Origin: an uncultured Lachnospiraceae bacterium
GTDB taxonomy: Bacteria > Bacillota > Clostridia > Lachnospirales > Lachnospiraceae
Length of the DNA stretch: 64,000 nt
Assembly: GCA_934401915.1 (NCBI GenBank)
Contig: CAKRSV010000002.1
Location: forward strand, 62,001 to 126,000
Direction: 5' to 3'
Of this stretch, positions 53,160 through 60,772 are shown one piece after another. Every line of letters starts with the position of its first letter. Position 1 is the stretch's first letter. The notes below the pieces were generated by a model. That model was not told where the DNA came from. It saw only the letters and a list, made by a program, of their open reading frames with translations, and did not search any database. The translations under genes and the position numbers were made by a program.

Positions 53160-54485
53160 ATGGAGATCAAGATTACAAAACAGATGAGTCTGATGGAAAA
53201 ACTGGAGATCCTTGCCAATGGCGCCAAATATGATGTATCCTGCAGTTCCAGCGGTTCTTCCCGCAGAAACGACGGGACGGGTCTTGGCAATACAGTTGCG
53301 GCGGGGATCTGCCACAGCTTTGCTTCGGATGGAAGATGTATCTCTCTGCTGAAGATCCTGTTTACAAACGAATGTATCTATGACTGCCGGTATTGTATCA
53401 ATCGCAGGTCGAATGATGTTCCGCGTGCGTCCTTCACACCGGATGAAGTGTGCGAACTGACGATGCAGTTTTATCGGCGTAATTATATAGAAGGTTTATT
53501 TCTGAGTTCGGGGATTTTATACAGCCCGAACTATACGATGGAACTGTTGTATGAGACAGTTCACAAACTGCGGACGGTACACCGTTTTCAAGGGTATATC
53601 CATGTAAAGGCGATACCCGGTGCGGATCCGGATATTATTCAAAAGACAGGGTTTTTAGCAGATCGTATGAGTGTCAATCTGGAGATGGCGACGGCGGAGG
53701 GACTGCGGGAGATTGCACCGAACAAGCATCGAAAGAATATTTTATTACCGATGAGGCAGATCCAGAATGGGATCACGCAGAATAAAAACGAGCTGACGCT
53801 TTACAAACATGCACCGCATTTCTGTGAGGCTGGCCAGTCTACACAGATGGTGATCGGAGCACTGCCGGAGAGTGATTACCAGATCATGTCGGTGGCGCAG
53901 AGCCTTTATCAGAAGTTTGAACTGAAAAGAGTGTACTATTCGGCCTTTGTCAACGTCAACGGGGATAAGGATCTGCCGGCAACGACAAGCGGCGCGCCGC
54001 TTTTGCGCGAACACCGGCTGTATCAGGCAGACTGGCTTCTGCGTTTTTATCATTTTGAGGTGGAGGAACTGTTTTCCAAAGAGCACCCTAATTTTAATAC
54101 GATGATGGATCCAAAGGCGAACTGGGCGGTGCATCATCTGGAGCAGTTCCCGGTGGAGATCAACCGCGCAGATTACCGGATGATCCTTAGAGTTCCTGGG
54201 ATTGGTGTCAAGAGCGCGCGCCGCATCGTGGCGGCGAGAAGGTTTGGAAACCTGACGTTTGAGGATCTGAAGAAGGTAGGTGTTGTGCTCAAACGGGCGC
54301 TGTACTTTATTACCTGTAATGGAAGGATGATGTATCCTACCAAGCTGGAAGAAAATTACATTGTGCAGAATCTGACGTACCAGAACCGGACGGGAAAAGG
54401 TGAGAAACTGCCTTTTCTCATGGATGGTACGCCGTATCGGCAGTTGTCTTTATTTGATGATGAGCGGATGGTGCAAGGACTCTGA
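53160..54485 (+). CDS. Putative DNA modification/repair radical SAM protein
   Basis: 441 residues. The radical SAM [4Fe-4S] motif CxxxCxxC is at C72, C76 and C79 (ECIYDCRYC). The TIM-barrel features GLFLSSGI and VNLEMATAEGLREIAPNK follow. Near residues 343-362 a helix-hairpin-helix (RVPGIGVKSARRIVAARRFG) should bind DNA non-specifically. I recognise the family usually named putative DNA modification/repair radical SAM protein, which almost always lies next to a DUF4130 protein, as here. AAAGGGGATGG precedes the ATG. Two LexA-like boxes flank its promoter, so damage induction is likely. The chemical reaction is unknown; it is not a spore photoproduct lyase by sequence. Confidence 0.88.
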   Translation: MEIKITKQMSLMEKLEILANGAKYDVSCSSSGSSRRNDGTGLGNTVAAGICHSFASDGRCISLLKILFTNECIYDCRYCINRRSNDVPRASFTPDEVCELTMQFYRRNYIEGLFLSSGILYSPNYTMELLYETVHKLRTVHRFQGYIHVKAIPGADPDIIQKTGFLADRMSVNLEMATAEGLREIAPNKHRKNILLPMRQIQNGITQNKNELTLYKHAPHFCEAGQSTQMVIGALPESDYQIMSVAQSLYQKFELKRVYYSAFVNVNGDKDLPATTSGAPLLREHRLYQADWLLRFYHFEVEELFSKEHPNFNTMMDPKANWAVHHLEQFPVEINRADYRMILRVPGIGVKSARRIVAARRFGNLTFEDLKKVGVVLKRALYFITCNGRMMYPTKLEENYIVQNLTYQNRTGKGEKLPFLMDGTPYRQLSLFDDERMVQGL

Positions 54486-54647
54486 GCATGCAAAGAGGGA
54501 TGGGATAGAGTTAAAACAACCAGACAGGAAAGAATCAAATGCAGCAGAAATGAAAGAGCAAACCCGAATAGAGGAGAATGGAACCGGATAGCAGAACCGG
54601 GTACGATAGCGGGGGAGAACTGCACAGGGACAGAAGGATCAAAGAAT

Positions 54648-55421
54648 ATGGAAGAAAAATATCTGATATGCGAGAATTCGCTGGAGGGGATCTGGACGGG
54701 AATTTATGAAGCGTATGCGGGGAAATGGGGACATGAGCATACGCATCTTCTGGTAGGCGAGGAAGATAATTATCGGCTTTTTGCAACTTATGTGAATATT
54801 GTGGCAGATGCTGGCAAGGCTGATAAGGTAAGCCGGACGCTCCGGCAAAGGCTTGGCGACGAGGTGTACCTGGAACTGTGTCGTGCGGCAGCTTCCTGCC
54901 AGCCGGACAAGGCGGAGGCTGTGTATAAGACGGTGGTGGATGGGATTACCGGGAAGAAGGGCAGAGCAGTGCTTTCGAATCTACGGAATCCACAGATCGC
55001 AAGAGTGTTTGAGCTGGCAAGGAATACGGCGAACGAGGCGCACTTTGAGATCGAGTTTATCCGTTTTCGTGAGCTGGAAAACGGGATCCTGTTCTCAAAG
55101 ATCGGACCGAAAAATGATGTCATGACGTTTGTCGTACCGCACTTTGCGGATCGGATGCCGCTGGAAAACTTTATGGTGTATGATGAAAACCACGGGATTT
55201 TCGGGGTGCATCCGGCAAAAAAGAGCTGGTTCCTTGCGGCAGCACCGCCGGGATTCCGGGAGCCAGAGATGGGAGATTCAGAAAATGAGCGGAAATATCA
55301 GGAATTATTCAGACTCTTTCATCACACGATCGGCATACAAGAGCGCGAAAACAGGGCGCTTCAGCGCCAGATGGCACCGCTTAGATACCAAGAATATATG
55401 ATGGAATTTAGCAAAAAGTGA
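54648..55421 (+). CDS. DUF4130 (TIGR03915-type) partner of the radical SAM repair protein
   Basis: 257 residues. Conserved parts of the family: TGIYEAYAGKWG near the start, a mid region RVFELARNTANEAHFEIEFIRF-type stretch (residues ~117-140) that includes the ARNTANEAH block, FVVPHFADRMP, WFLAAAP-like strand and the C-terminal MAPLRYQEYMMEF. DUF4130 is also found fused to UdgX-type uracil-DNA-binding domains in other bacteria; no such domain is present here. The ATG follows AAGGATCAAAGAAT. It sits 162 bp after the radical SAM gene with no terminator between, so cotranscription under LexA is likely. No catalytic residues are known. Confidence 0.85.
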   Translation: MEEKYLICENSLEGIWTGIYEAYAGKWGHEHTHLLVGEEDNYRLFATYVNIVADAGKADKVSRTLRQRLGDEVYLELCRAAASCQPDKAEAVYKTVVDGITGKKGRAVLSNLRNPQIARVFELARNTANEAHFEIEFIRFRELENGILFSKIGPKNDVMTFVVPHFADRMPLENFMVYDENHGIFGVHPAKKSWFLAAAPPGFREPEMGDSENERKYQELFRLFHHTIGIQERENRALQRQMAPLRYQEYMMEFSKK

Positions 55422-55433
55422 AGAAAATGCGCT

Positions 55434-55465
55434 TTGCCTCTTTGCTCTGGCAAAGTGTATTTTAG
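55434..55465 (+). terminator. Weak terminator after the DUF4130 gene
   Basis: CTTTGCC/GGCAAAG stem (55434-55440 with 55451-55457), 10-nt loop, followed by TGTATTTT. Confidence 0.5.
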
Positions 55466-55560
55466 ACAATGTGACGAAAGAGAAAACAAGGGAACGTTTT
55501 TCGTTGTAAAAAGTGTTAAAAACGTATAAAATTGTACTTTTTTATGCACAAAAATACCTC

Positions 55561-55588
55561 TTTACAAAAATGGGGAAAAGTGTATAAT
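55561..55588 (+). promoter_or_regulatory. Promoter of the HPr-like gene
   Basis: TTTACA (55561-55566), 16-bp spacer, perfect TATAAT (55583-55588). Start at ~55595 leaves a ~113-nt leader with a small GCGAAA/TTTCGC hairpin near 55605. Confidence 0.75.
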
Positions 55589-55707
55589 CTAGTCAAATGG
55601 GGAGAGCGAAAACGATTTCGCAATCACATTTGTTGAAAAAAGCTAGGAAAATAGCAGTGATGGAACCGATGGTTTTGTGTGGAAGGATCAGGAATGGAGG
55701 GATTAGT

Positions 55708-55935
55708 ATGATGCAGCACAGAATTAAATTACGTCCCGATGAAGTGAAAAAGTTTGTTGCGGCTGCAACAAGATGCGCATTTGATGTAGATATATCTTAT
55801 AATAGTTTTGTTGTAGATGCGAAATCTATTCTCGGAGTTTTGGGTTTGAACTTCAATCAGGTTTTGACGGTAGCTTACAATGGATACGATGCCGATTTTG
55901 AGAGGTATCTGCAGAAGTTTGCAGTAGCCTGCTAA
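55708..55935 (+). CDS. HPr-family protein lacking the active-site histidine
   Basis: 75 residues that align with HPr from about residue 10 onward: KKFVAAATRCAFDVDI, then VVDAKSILGVLGL, where the Ser equals the regulatory Ser46 of HPr/Crh. The GLHARPA active-site block is replaced by KLRPDEV, so there is no His15 and it cannot accept phosphate from Enzyme I. Strong GGAGG with 7-nt spacing fixes the ATG at 55708. It resembles Bacillus Crh in keeping the Ser and losing the His, so a regulatory role (HPrK substrate, CcpA partner) is possible but unproven. A strong terminator follows. Confidence 0.75.
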   Translation: MMQHRIKLRPDEVKKFVAAATRCAFDVDISYNSFVVDAKSILGVLGLNFNQVLTVAYNGYDADFERYLQKFAVAC

Positions 55936-55961
55936 GTTATGGCATAGAACAGCTCACATTG

Positions 55962-56007
55962 ACTCTCTATCAGGGATAGCGTAATATCTTTGATAGGGAG
56001 TTTTTTT
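55962..56007 (+). terminator. Terminator of the HPr-like gene
   Basis: 11-bp stem (55962-55972 with 55991-56001, one wobble), 18-nt loop and seven T. The ~200 bp after it, up to the helicase start, hold no feature that I can support. Confidence 0.88.
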
Positions 56008-56209
56008 GTATGATAAGAATTTTCTGTGGATCTCCTGTCGAGCCCGTATGTTCCGCGAGGAGCACACTTGCAGATACGGCAGGGTGTTTTCTGGAATTGG
56101 ACAGGTATGTGGTGAAAATACGGTCGGCTTGCCGGAGAGATGGGCTTTCTTGAGATAGAAGGCTGTTTTCCAGCACGCAGCTTTGAGATGTGCCTTACAG
56201 GGAGAAAAG

Positions 56210-58603
56210 ATGGAGATAAGGATATCGGTCAGGAGCCTTGTGGAATTTATTCTGCGCTCCGGGGATATAGACAACCGAAAAGTGGCGGCGCCGGAAGGCG
56301 CGATGCAGGAGGGCGGAAGAATCCACCGGATGATCCAGCGCCGCATGGGACCGGAGTATCAGGCGGAGGTCGGACTGCGCTATGTGTACGACGCGGGCGG
56401 GTATACGATCGTTGTGGAAGGCCGGGCTGACGGCATTATCACGGATGATAACGGGATCACGGTGGACGAGATCAAGGGAACCTACCGCGACCTGAAGAAG
56501 GTGAGGGAGCCGGTAAGCGTCCATCTGGCGCAGGCGAAATGCTATGCGGCAATCTGTGCAGAGCAGAGAAACCTTTCCCATGTGAGGGTGCGGATGACCT
56601 ATTGTCATATGGAGACGGAGGAGCTGAAGTACTTTCACTATGATTTTACAAAAGGAGAGATCGGGGAGTGGTTTGCCGGCTTGATCGGTCAGTACCGCCG
56701 CTGGGCAGATTTCAGCTTTACCTGGCAGAAGCTGAGACAGGATTCGATCAAAGCGCTGGAGTTTCCGTTTGACTACCGCAAGGGACAGAAGGAGCTTGCC
56801 ACCTATGTATATCGCACCATCTATCACAAGCGGAAACTTTTTATCGAGGCGCCGACGGGCGTTGGAAAGACGCTGTCAACCGTCTTTCCGGCGGTGAAGG
56901 CGATGGGCGAAGGGCTGTGTGAGCGGATCTTTTATCTGACGGCAAAGACGATCACCAGAACTGTGGCAGACAATACCTTTGAGCTGCTGCGGGAGAAGGG
57001 GCTGCGCTTTAAGAGCGTGATCCTGACCGCGAAGGAGAAGATCTGCTTTCTGGAGGAGATGGAGTGCAACCCGGAGCACTGCCCTTATGCCAAGGGGCAT
57101 TATGACCGGATCAACGATGCCATCTATGATCTTTTGCTAAAGGAAGACCGGTACAGCCGTGAAAAGATAGAGGAGTACGCAAGGAAGCATGAGGTCTGCC
57201 CGTTTGAGATGTGCCTGGATATGAGCCTGTTTTCAGACGGGATCATCTGCGATTACAACTATGTTTTTGATCCGCATGTATATCTGCGCCGCTTTTTTGC
57301 AGAGGGTGTGCAGGGAGAGTACCTTTTCCTGGTGGATGAGGCACACAATCTGGTGGAGCGCGGACGGGATATGTACAGCGCCGTTCTGCGCAAGGAAGAT
57401 TTTCTGGAACTGAAAAGAATAGTCAAGGCATATGATGAAAAGATCACGTATCATCTGGATAAGTGCAACAAGGAGCTTCTTGAGCTGAAAAGGGAGTGCG
57501 ACGGCTGCCGGGTAGAGGAGTCGGTAGACGCCTTTGTCAGAGCGCTGACAAGGCTTGGAACGGCGATAGACGAATATTTGGAGGAACATGAGGACAGCCC
57601 GGTACGAAAGGATATTCTGGAATTTTACTTTGAGGTATCGCACTTTCTGGAAATGTATGAGCTGATGGATGAAAACTATGTGGCGTATTCGGAGATCGCG
57701 TCAGACGCCGGCTTTATTTTGAAGCTTTTCTGCGTCAATCCGGGACGCAACCTGAGAGAGTGCATGATGCGGGGGCGCAGCACGATCCTGTTCTCAGCAA
57801 CGCTCCTTCCGATCCAGTATTATAAGGATCTTCTGGGGGCAGAGGAGGGCGACTACGAGGTGTACGCACAATCGGTGTTCAACCCGCAGAAGATGGGACT
57901 CTACATCGGCAGTGACGTCACAAGCAGATATACGAGGAGAAGCCGTGAGGAGTTTCAGCGGATCGCCGCCTATATTGATCAGATCGTGTCGAGACGGCAG
58001 GGGAACTATCTTCTTTTCTTTCCTTCACATGCGTTTCTGCGGCAGGTGTATGAGATCTATCAGGACTGTTTCAATCAGGGACAGGAAAATGAGTGCATTT
58101 TGCAGGAAGAGTATATGAACGAGCAGGCGCGGGAAGATTTTCTGAGCCGGTTCATGGGAAACGAGAACTGTGCGCTGGAGGAAATGATCCATATGGAGAT
58201 CGAAGTCGAGGAGGAGAAGAGCCTTCTGGGTTTCTGTGTCATGGGAGGGATCTTCAGCGAAGGGATTGATCTGAAGAATGACAGCCTGATCGGCGCGGTG
58301 ATCGTAGGAACGGGGCTTCCCCAGGTGTGCAATGAGCGGGAGATCCTGAAGAATTACTTCGATGAGCGGGGGCAGGACGGATTTGATTATGCGTACCGGT
58401 ATCCAGGAATGAACAAGGTGATGCAGGCTGCCGGCCGTGTGATAAGGACGGAAGAGGATTTTGGCGTGGTCGCGCTGTTGGACGACCGATTTCTATCGCC
58501 TGCGTACCAAAGGCTTTTCCCCAGAGAATGGTCCGGTCAAACGAAAGTGACTGTTGACCGAATTGGTCATAATGTGGAGCGCTTTTGGGATGAATGGTTG
58601 TAG
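56210..58603 (+). CDS. DinG/XPD-type DNA helicase with N-terminal Cas4/RecB-like nuclease domain
   Basis: 797 residues. Residues ~1-170 form a PD-(D/E)XK nuclease: His39, Asp74 (EGRADGI), Glu87 and Lys89 (VDEIKG), and the QxxxY motif Q108-Y112. The superfamily 2 helicase follows: Walker A EAPTGVGKT (~213-221), a Cys set C279, C286, C291 and C330 that could hold the XPD-type [4Fe-4S] cluster, DEAH box LVDEAHNL (~374), and motif VI MQAAGRVIRTEEDFG (~738). The ATG at 56210 follows AGGGAGAAAAG. Its nearness to the SOS-type rSAM pair suggests DNA repair, but I see no convincing LexA box upstream. It has no Cas neighbours. Confidence 0.88.
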   Translation: MEIRISVRSLVEFILRSGDIDNRKVAAPEGAMQEGGRIHRMIQRRMGPEYQAEVGLRYVYDAGGYTIVVEGRADGIITDDNGITVDEIKGTYRDLKKVREPVSVHLAQAKCYAAICAEQRNLSHVRVRMTYCHMETEELKYFHYDFTKGEIGEWFAGLIGQYRRWADFSFTWQKLRQDSIKALEFPFDYRKGQKELATYVYRTIYHKRKLFIEAPTGVGKTLSTVFPAVKAMGEGLCERIFYLTAKTITRTVADNTFELLREKGLRFKSVILTAKEKICFLEEMECNPEHCPYAKGHYDRINDAIYDLLLKEDRYSREKIEEYARKHEVCPFEMCLDMSLFSDGIICDYNYVFDPHVYLRRFFAEGVQGEYLFLVDEAHNLVERGRDMYSAVLRKEDFLELKRIVKAYDEKITYHLDKCNKELLELKRECDGCRVEESVDAFVRALTRLGTAIDEYLEEHEDSPVRKDILEFYFEVSHFLEMYELMDENYVAYSEIASDAGFILKLFCVNPGRNLRECMMRGRSTILFSATLLPIQYYKDLLGAEEGDYEVYAQSVFNPQKMGLYIGSDVTSRYTRRSREEFQRIAAYIDQIVSRRQGNYLLFFPSHAFLRQVYEIYQDCFNQGQENECILQEEYMNEQAREDFLSRFMGNENCALEEMIHMEIEVEEEKSLLGFCVMGGIFSEGIDLKNDSLIGAVIVGTGLPQVCNEREILKNYFDERGQDGFDYAYRYPGMNKVMQAAGRVIRTEEDFGVVALLDDRFLSPAYQRLFPREWSGQTKVTVDRIGHNVERFWDEWL

Positions 58604-58950
58604 CTTTTGGTTGATAAAAGACGAAAAAGAGAATAAAATATAAAAATGACAGGAGATTTGACAAAGAAAAAAGAGAAATAACAACAATATGACACGCATG
58701 TCATTGTGGATAACTCTGTGGAAATTGGGGATTTCTTTGGATAAATCGACACAAAAATGACAAAAACAGCAGAAAAAGCTGTGGAAAAGTCGATTATCGT
58801 ATTTCAGACTATAAAAAATAAACCAAATCAGTCAACAAGAGAGCGATATGCTGTGCGGTAATCATTTGCCTGCCGGCTCAAATCGTATTCTTGCAAAACG
58901 TCATAAAAAGAGATACAACATTGATAGATCACAGGACAGGAGGAATGACT
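58604..58950. other. Intergenic stretch before the GH13 gene
   Basis: About 350 bp, AT-rich. It contains a 6-bp-arm palindrome ATGACA/TGTCAT (58689-58704), a perfect DnaA-box sequence TGTGGATAA (58705-58713) and a one-mismatch copy TTTGGATAA (58737-58745). No dnaA/dnaN or clear replication genes are near, so an origin is not claimed. No terminator for the helicase gene and no convincing promoter could be identified. Confidence 0.3.
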
Positions 58951-60261
58951 ATGTGGGCATATGAGAGTGTATTTTATCAGATCTATCCGCTGGGCTTCTG
59001 CGGAGCGCCATTTGAAAATGATGGAAAGCTGGAGCATCGGATCCGGAAAGTGAATGACTGGATTCCCCATATGAAAAAGCTGGGGATCAACGCGATCTAT
59101 TTTTCACCGGTGTTTGAATCCGATACACACGGCTACAATACGAGAGATTATCATACGATCGATTGCAGACTGGGAACGAATGAGGATTTCAGGGAGGTCT
59201 GCAAAAATCTTCATGACAACGGGATCCGGGTGATCCTGGACGGCGTGTTCAACCATGTGGGAAGAGGCTTCTGGGCGTTCCAGGACGTCCTGAAAAACAG
59301 GGAGAATTCGCCTTATCTGAGTTGGTTCAACATCAATCTTGGCGGAAATTCAAATTATAACGACGGTCTGTGGTATGAGGGCTGGGAAGGAAATTATGAC
59401 CTGGTGAAGCTGAACCTCCGCAATGAGGATGTGGTACAGCATATCTTTGCAAGCGTGAAGGGCTGGGTGGATGAGTTCGACATTGACGGACTGCGTCTCG
59501 ATGTTGCGTACTGCCTTGACCATGATTTTGTGAGACGGCTGCGCAGCTTTACGGGAGAGCTGAAGCAGGATTTCTACCTGCTCGGCGAGATGCTGCACGG
59601 CGATTATAATCAGCTGATGAACGATCAGATGCTTCATTCGGCAACCAACTATGAGTGCTATAAGGGCTTGTTTTCCAGCTTTAACAGCATGAATATGTTT
59701 GAAATCAACCACTCGCTGCTGCGCCAGTTCGGACCGGAAAACTGGACGTTGTACAAGGGAAAGCATCTGTTGTCCTTTGTGGATAACCACGATGTGACAA
59801 GGATCGCAAGCAATCTGACGAATGAAAAGCACCTGCCGCTGATCTATGCGCTCTGTTTTGGCATGCCGGGCATCCCCTGTGTGTACTATGGAAGCGAGTG
59901 GGGTGCGAAGGCGGATAAGGGCGAGGGCGATCCCGCACTGCGTGCCTGCTTTGAAAAGCCGGAGTGGAACGATCTGTGCGAGTGGATCAGCAGACTTGCG
60001 GAGGCAAAGAAAAATTCCAAAGCGCTCAACTACGGTGATTTCCGGTCGGTGCTGCTGACAAACAAGCAGTGTATTTTTGAACGCAAGTGCGATGACGAGA
60101 GGGTTCTGGTTGCGATCAACGCGGACGGCGAGAGCTTCACGGCGCATTTTGACGCCGGATGCGGCACGGCGCTGGATCTGATCTCCGGAAAAACGCATGA
60201 TTTCGGCGGGGGAAGCGAGCTGCCGCCATACAGCGCATATTTCTGGAAGATGGAGCACTGA
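58951..60261 (+). CDS. GH13 alpha-glycosidase (neopullulanase/maltodextrin-glucosidase type)
   Basis: 436 residues of the alpha-amylase family, apparently cytoplasmic (no signal peptide). Barrel motifs: region I GVFNHVG, region II DGLRLDVAYCLD (nucleophile Asp), region III LLGEMLHG (acid/base Glu) and region IV FVDNHDVTR (transition-state Asp). The start MWAYESVFYQIYPLGF has AGGAGG 7 nt upstream; the ATG at 58945 is too close to that site. No N-terminal starch-binding extension is present. It likely hydrolyses maltodextrins in the cell, complementing the uptake and MalQ locus at 19-24 kb. Confidence 0.92.
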   Translation: MWAYESVFYQIYPLGFCGAPFENDGKLEHRIRKVNDWIPHMKKLGINAIYFSPVFESDTHGYNTRDYHTIDCRLGTNEDFREVCKNLHDNGIRVILDGVFNHVGRGFWAFQDVLKNRENSPYLSWFNINLGGNSNYNDGLWYEGWEGNYDLVKLNLRNEDVVQHIFASVKGWVDEFDIDGLRLDVAYCLDHDFVRRLRSFTGELKQDFYLLGEMLHGDYNQLMNDQMLHSATNYECYKGLFSSFNSMNMFEINHSLLRQFGPENWTLYKGKHLLSFVDNHDVTRIASNLTNEKHLPLIYALCFGMPGIPCVYYGSEWGAKADKGEGDPALRACFEKPEWNDLCEWISRLAEAKKNSKALNYGDFRSVLLTNKQCIFERKCDDERVLVAINADGESFTAHFDAGCGTALDLISGKTHDFGGGSELPPYSAYFWKMEH

Positions 60262-60351
60262 GAATCTTTCCGGTTTAAGAAACGGAAATGAAGAATTTCC
60301 AGTGAATAAAAAATTCCGGGAAATGGGAAGTGGAAAACGAAAAAAAGAGTA

Positions 60352-60380
60352 TTGACAGATGGAAAAATCTGTATTAGACT
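60352..60380 (+). promoter_or_regulatory. Promoter of the leader peptide-ABC exporter operon
   Basis: TTGACA (60352-60357), 17-bp spacer, TAGACT (60375-60380). Start at ~60387 makes a ~385-nt leader before the first ABC gene. Confidence 0.8.
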
Positions 60381-60410
60381 CAAAGTCAGTGTTGTTTACA
60401 TGAAACTGGA

Positions 60411-60420
60411 AACCGCGGCA
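60411..60420 (+). promoter_or_regulatory. Candidate anti-terminator arm
   Basis: AACCGCGGCA is the exact complement of TGCCGCGGTT (60653-60662), which is the right arm of the second leader terminator. Pairing would break that terminator. The functional role is inferred. Confidence 0.45.
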
Positions 60421-60497
60421 GATCAGGGCGGCAACGGAGAACGAAGAAATTTCGAAAAGCCTGAAAATGCTGCAATTTTAAGAAAGGAGGTAATGAT

Positions 60498-60599
60498 ATG
60501 TTATACGCGATATTGAATAAAAATAACACGACAAATAAACAGAGATTTATGACAGAAGGAAAATTACCTCCGCAGAGCAGGGTGTATCGAAAGCAGTAG
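60498..60599 (+). CDS. 33-codon leader peptide upstream of the ABC exporter
   Basis: Starts MLYAILNKNNTTNKQRFM and ends RVYRKQ. An AAAGGAGG ribosome binding site lies 7 nt before the ATG, among the strongest in the window, which marks it as translated. Codons 22-25 (KLPP) overlap ATTACCTCC (60563-60571), an exact 9-nt complement of its own ribosome binding site region (60486-60494). Its stop codon forms the loop of a terminator hairpin. No similarity to a functional peptide is recognised. The arrangement resembles bmrB of B. subtilis bmrBCD, where ribosome stalling on a leader controls a multidrug ABC exporter. Confidence 0.7.
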   Translation: MLYAILNKNNTTNKQRFMTEGKLPPQSRVYRKQ

Positions 60600-60609
60600 G
60601 CTGCTTTTT
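60590..60609 (+). terminator. Leader terminator 1, stop codon in the loop
   Basis: AAAGCAG (60590-60596) pairs with CTGCTTT (60601-60607) around TAGG, which contains the leader stop codon; T-run 60605-60609. A ribosome at the last codons or stop would prevent it from forming. Confidence 0.65.
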
Positions 60610-60637
60610 CAAATTGCACAGGTGACTGATCGATCAA

Positions 60638-60670
60638 GGACCGTGGTGATTTTGCCGCGGTTCTTTTTTT
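60638..60670 (+). terminator. Leader terminator 2 of the ABC exporter operon
   Basis: 9-bp stem (60638-60646 with 60655-60663, two wobbles), 8-nt loop, seven T. Lies between leader peptide and the first ABC gene. Confidence 0.8.
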
Positions 60671-60772
60671 GTTTGCCGGAGCAGACTTTTTTGCACCGGG
60701 AAACTGCTTGCGGAGCAAAATTTTCATTTCTGTGCAGACATGGTGCTTTGTGGAGAAAAAGGGGGCATTTGT

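Noticed and set aside
56008..56209. LexA box upstream of the helicase gene
   Set aside because: The best candidate near 56046-56055 keeps GTTC but only half of the GAAC side, well below the two boxes at 53 kb.
58689..58745. DnaA-box-like sites as a replication origin
   Set aside because: Only one perfect and one near match, with no dnaA, dnaN, AT-rich unwinding repeats or GC-skew evidence. Probably chance.
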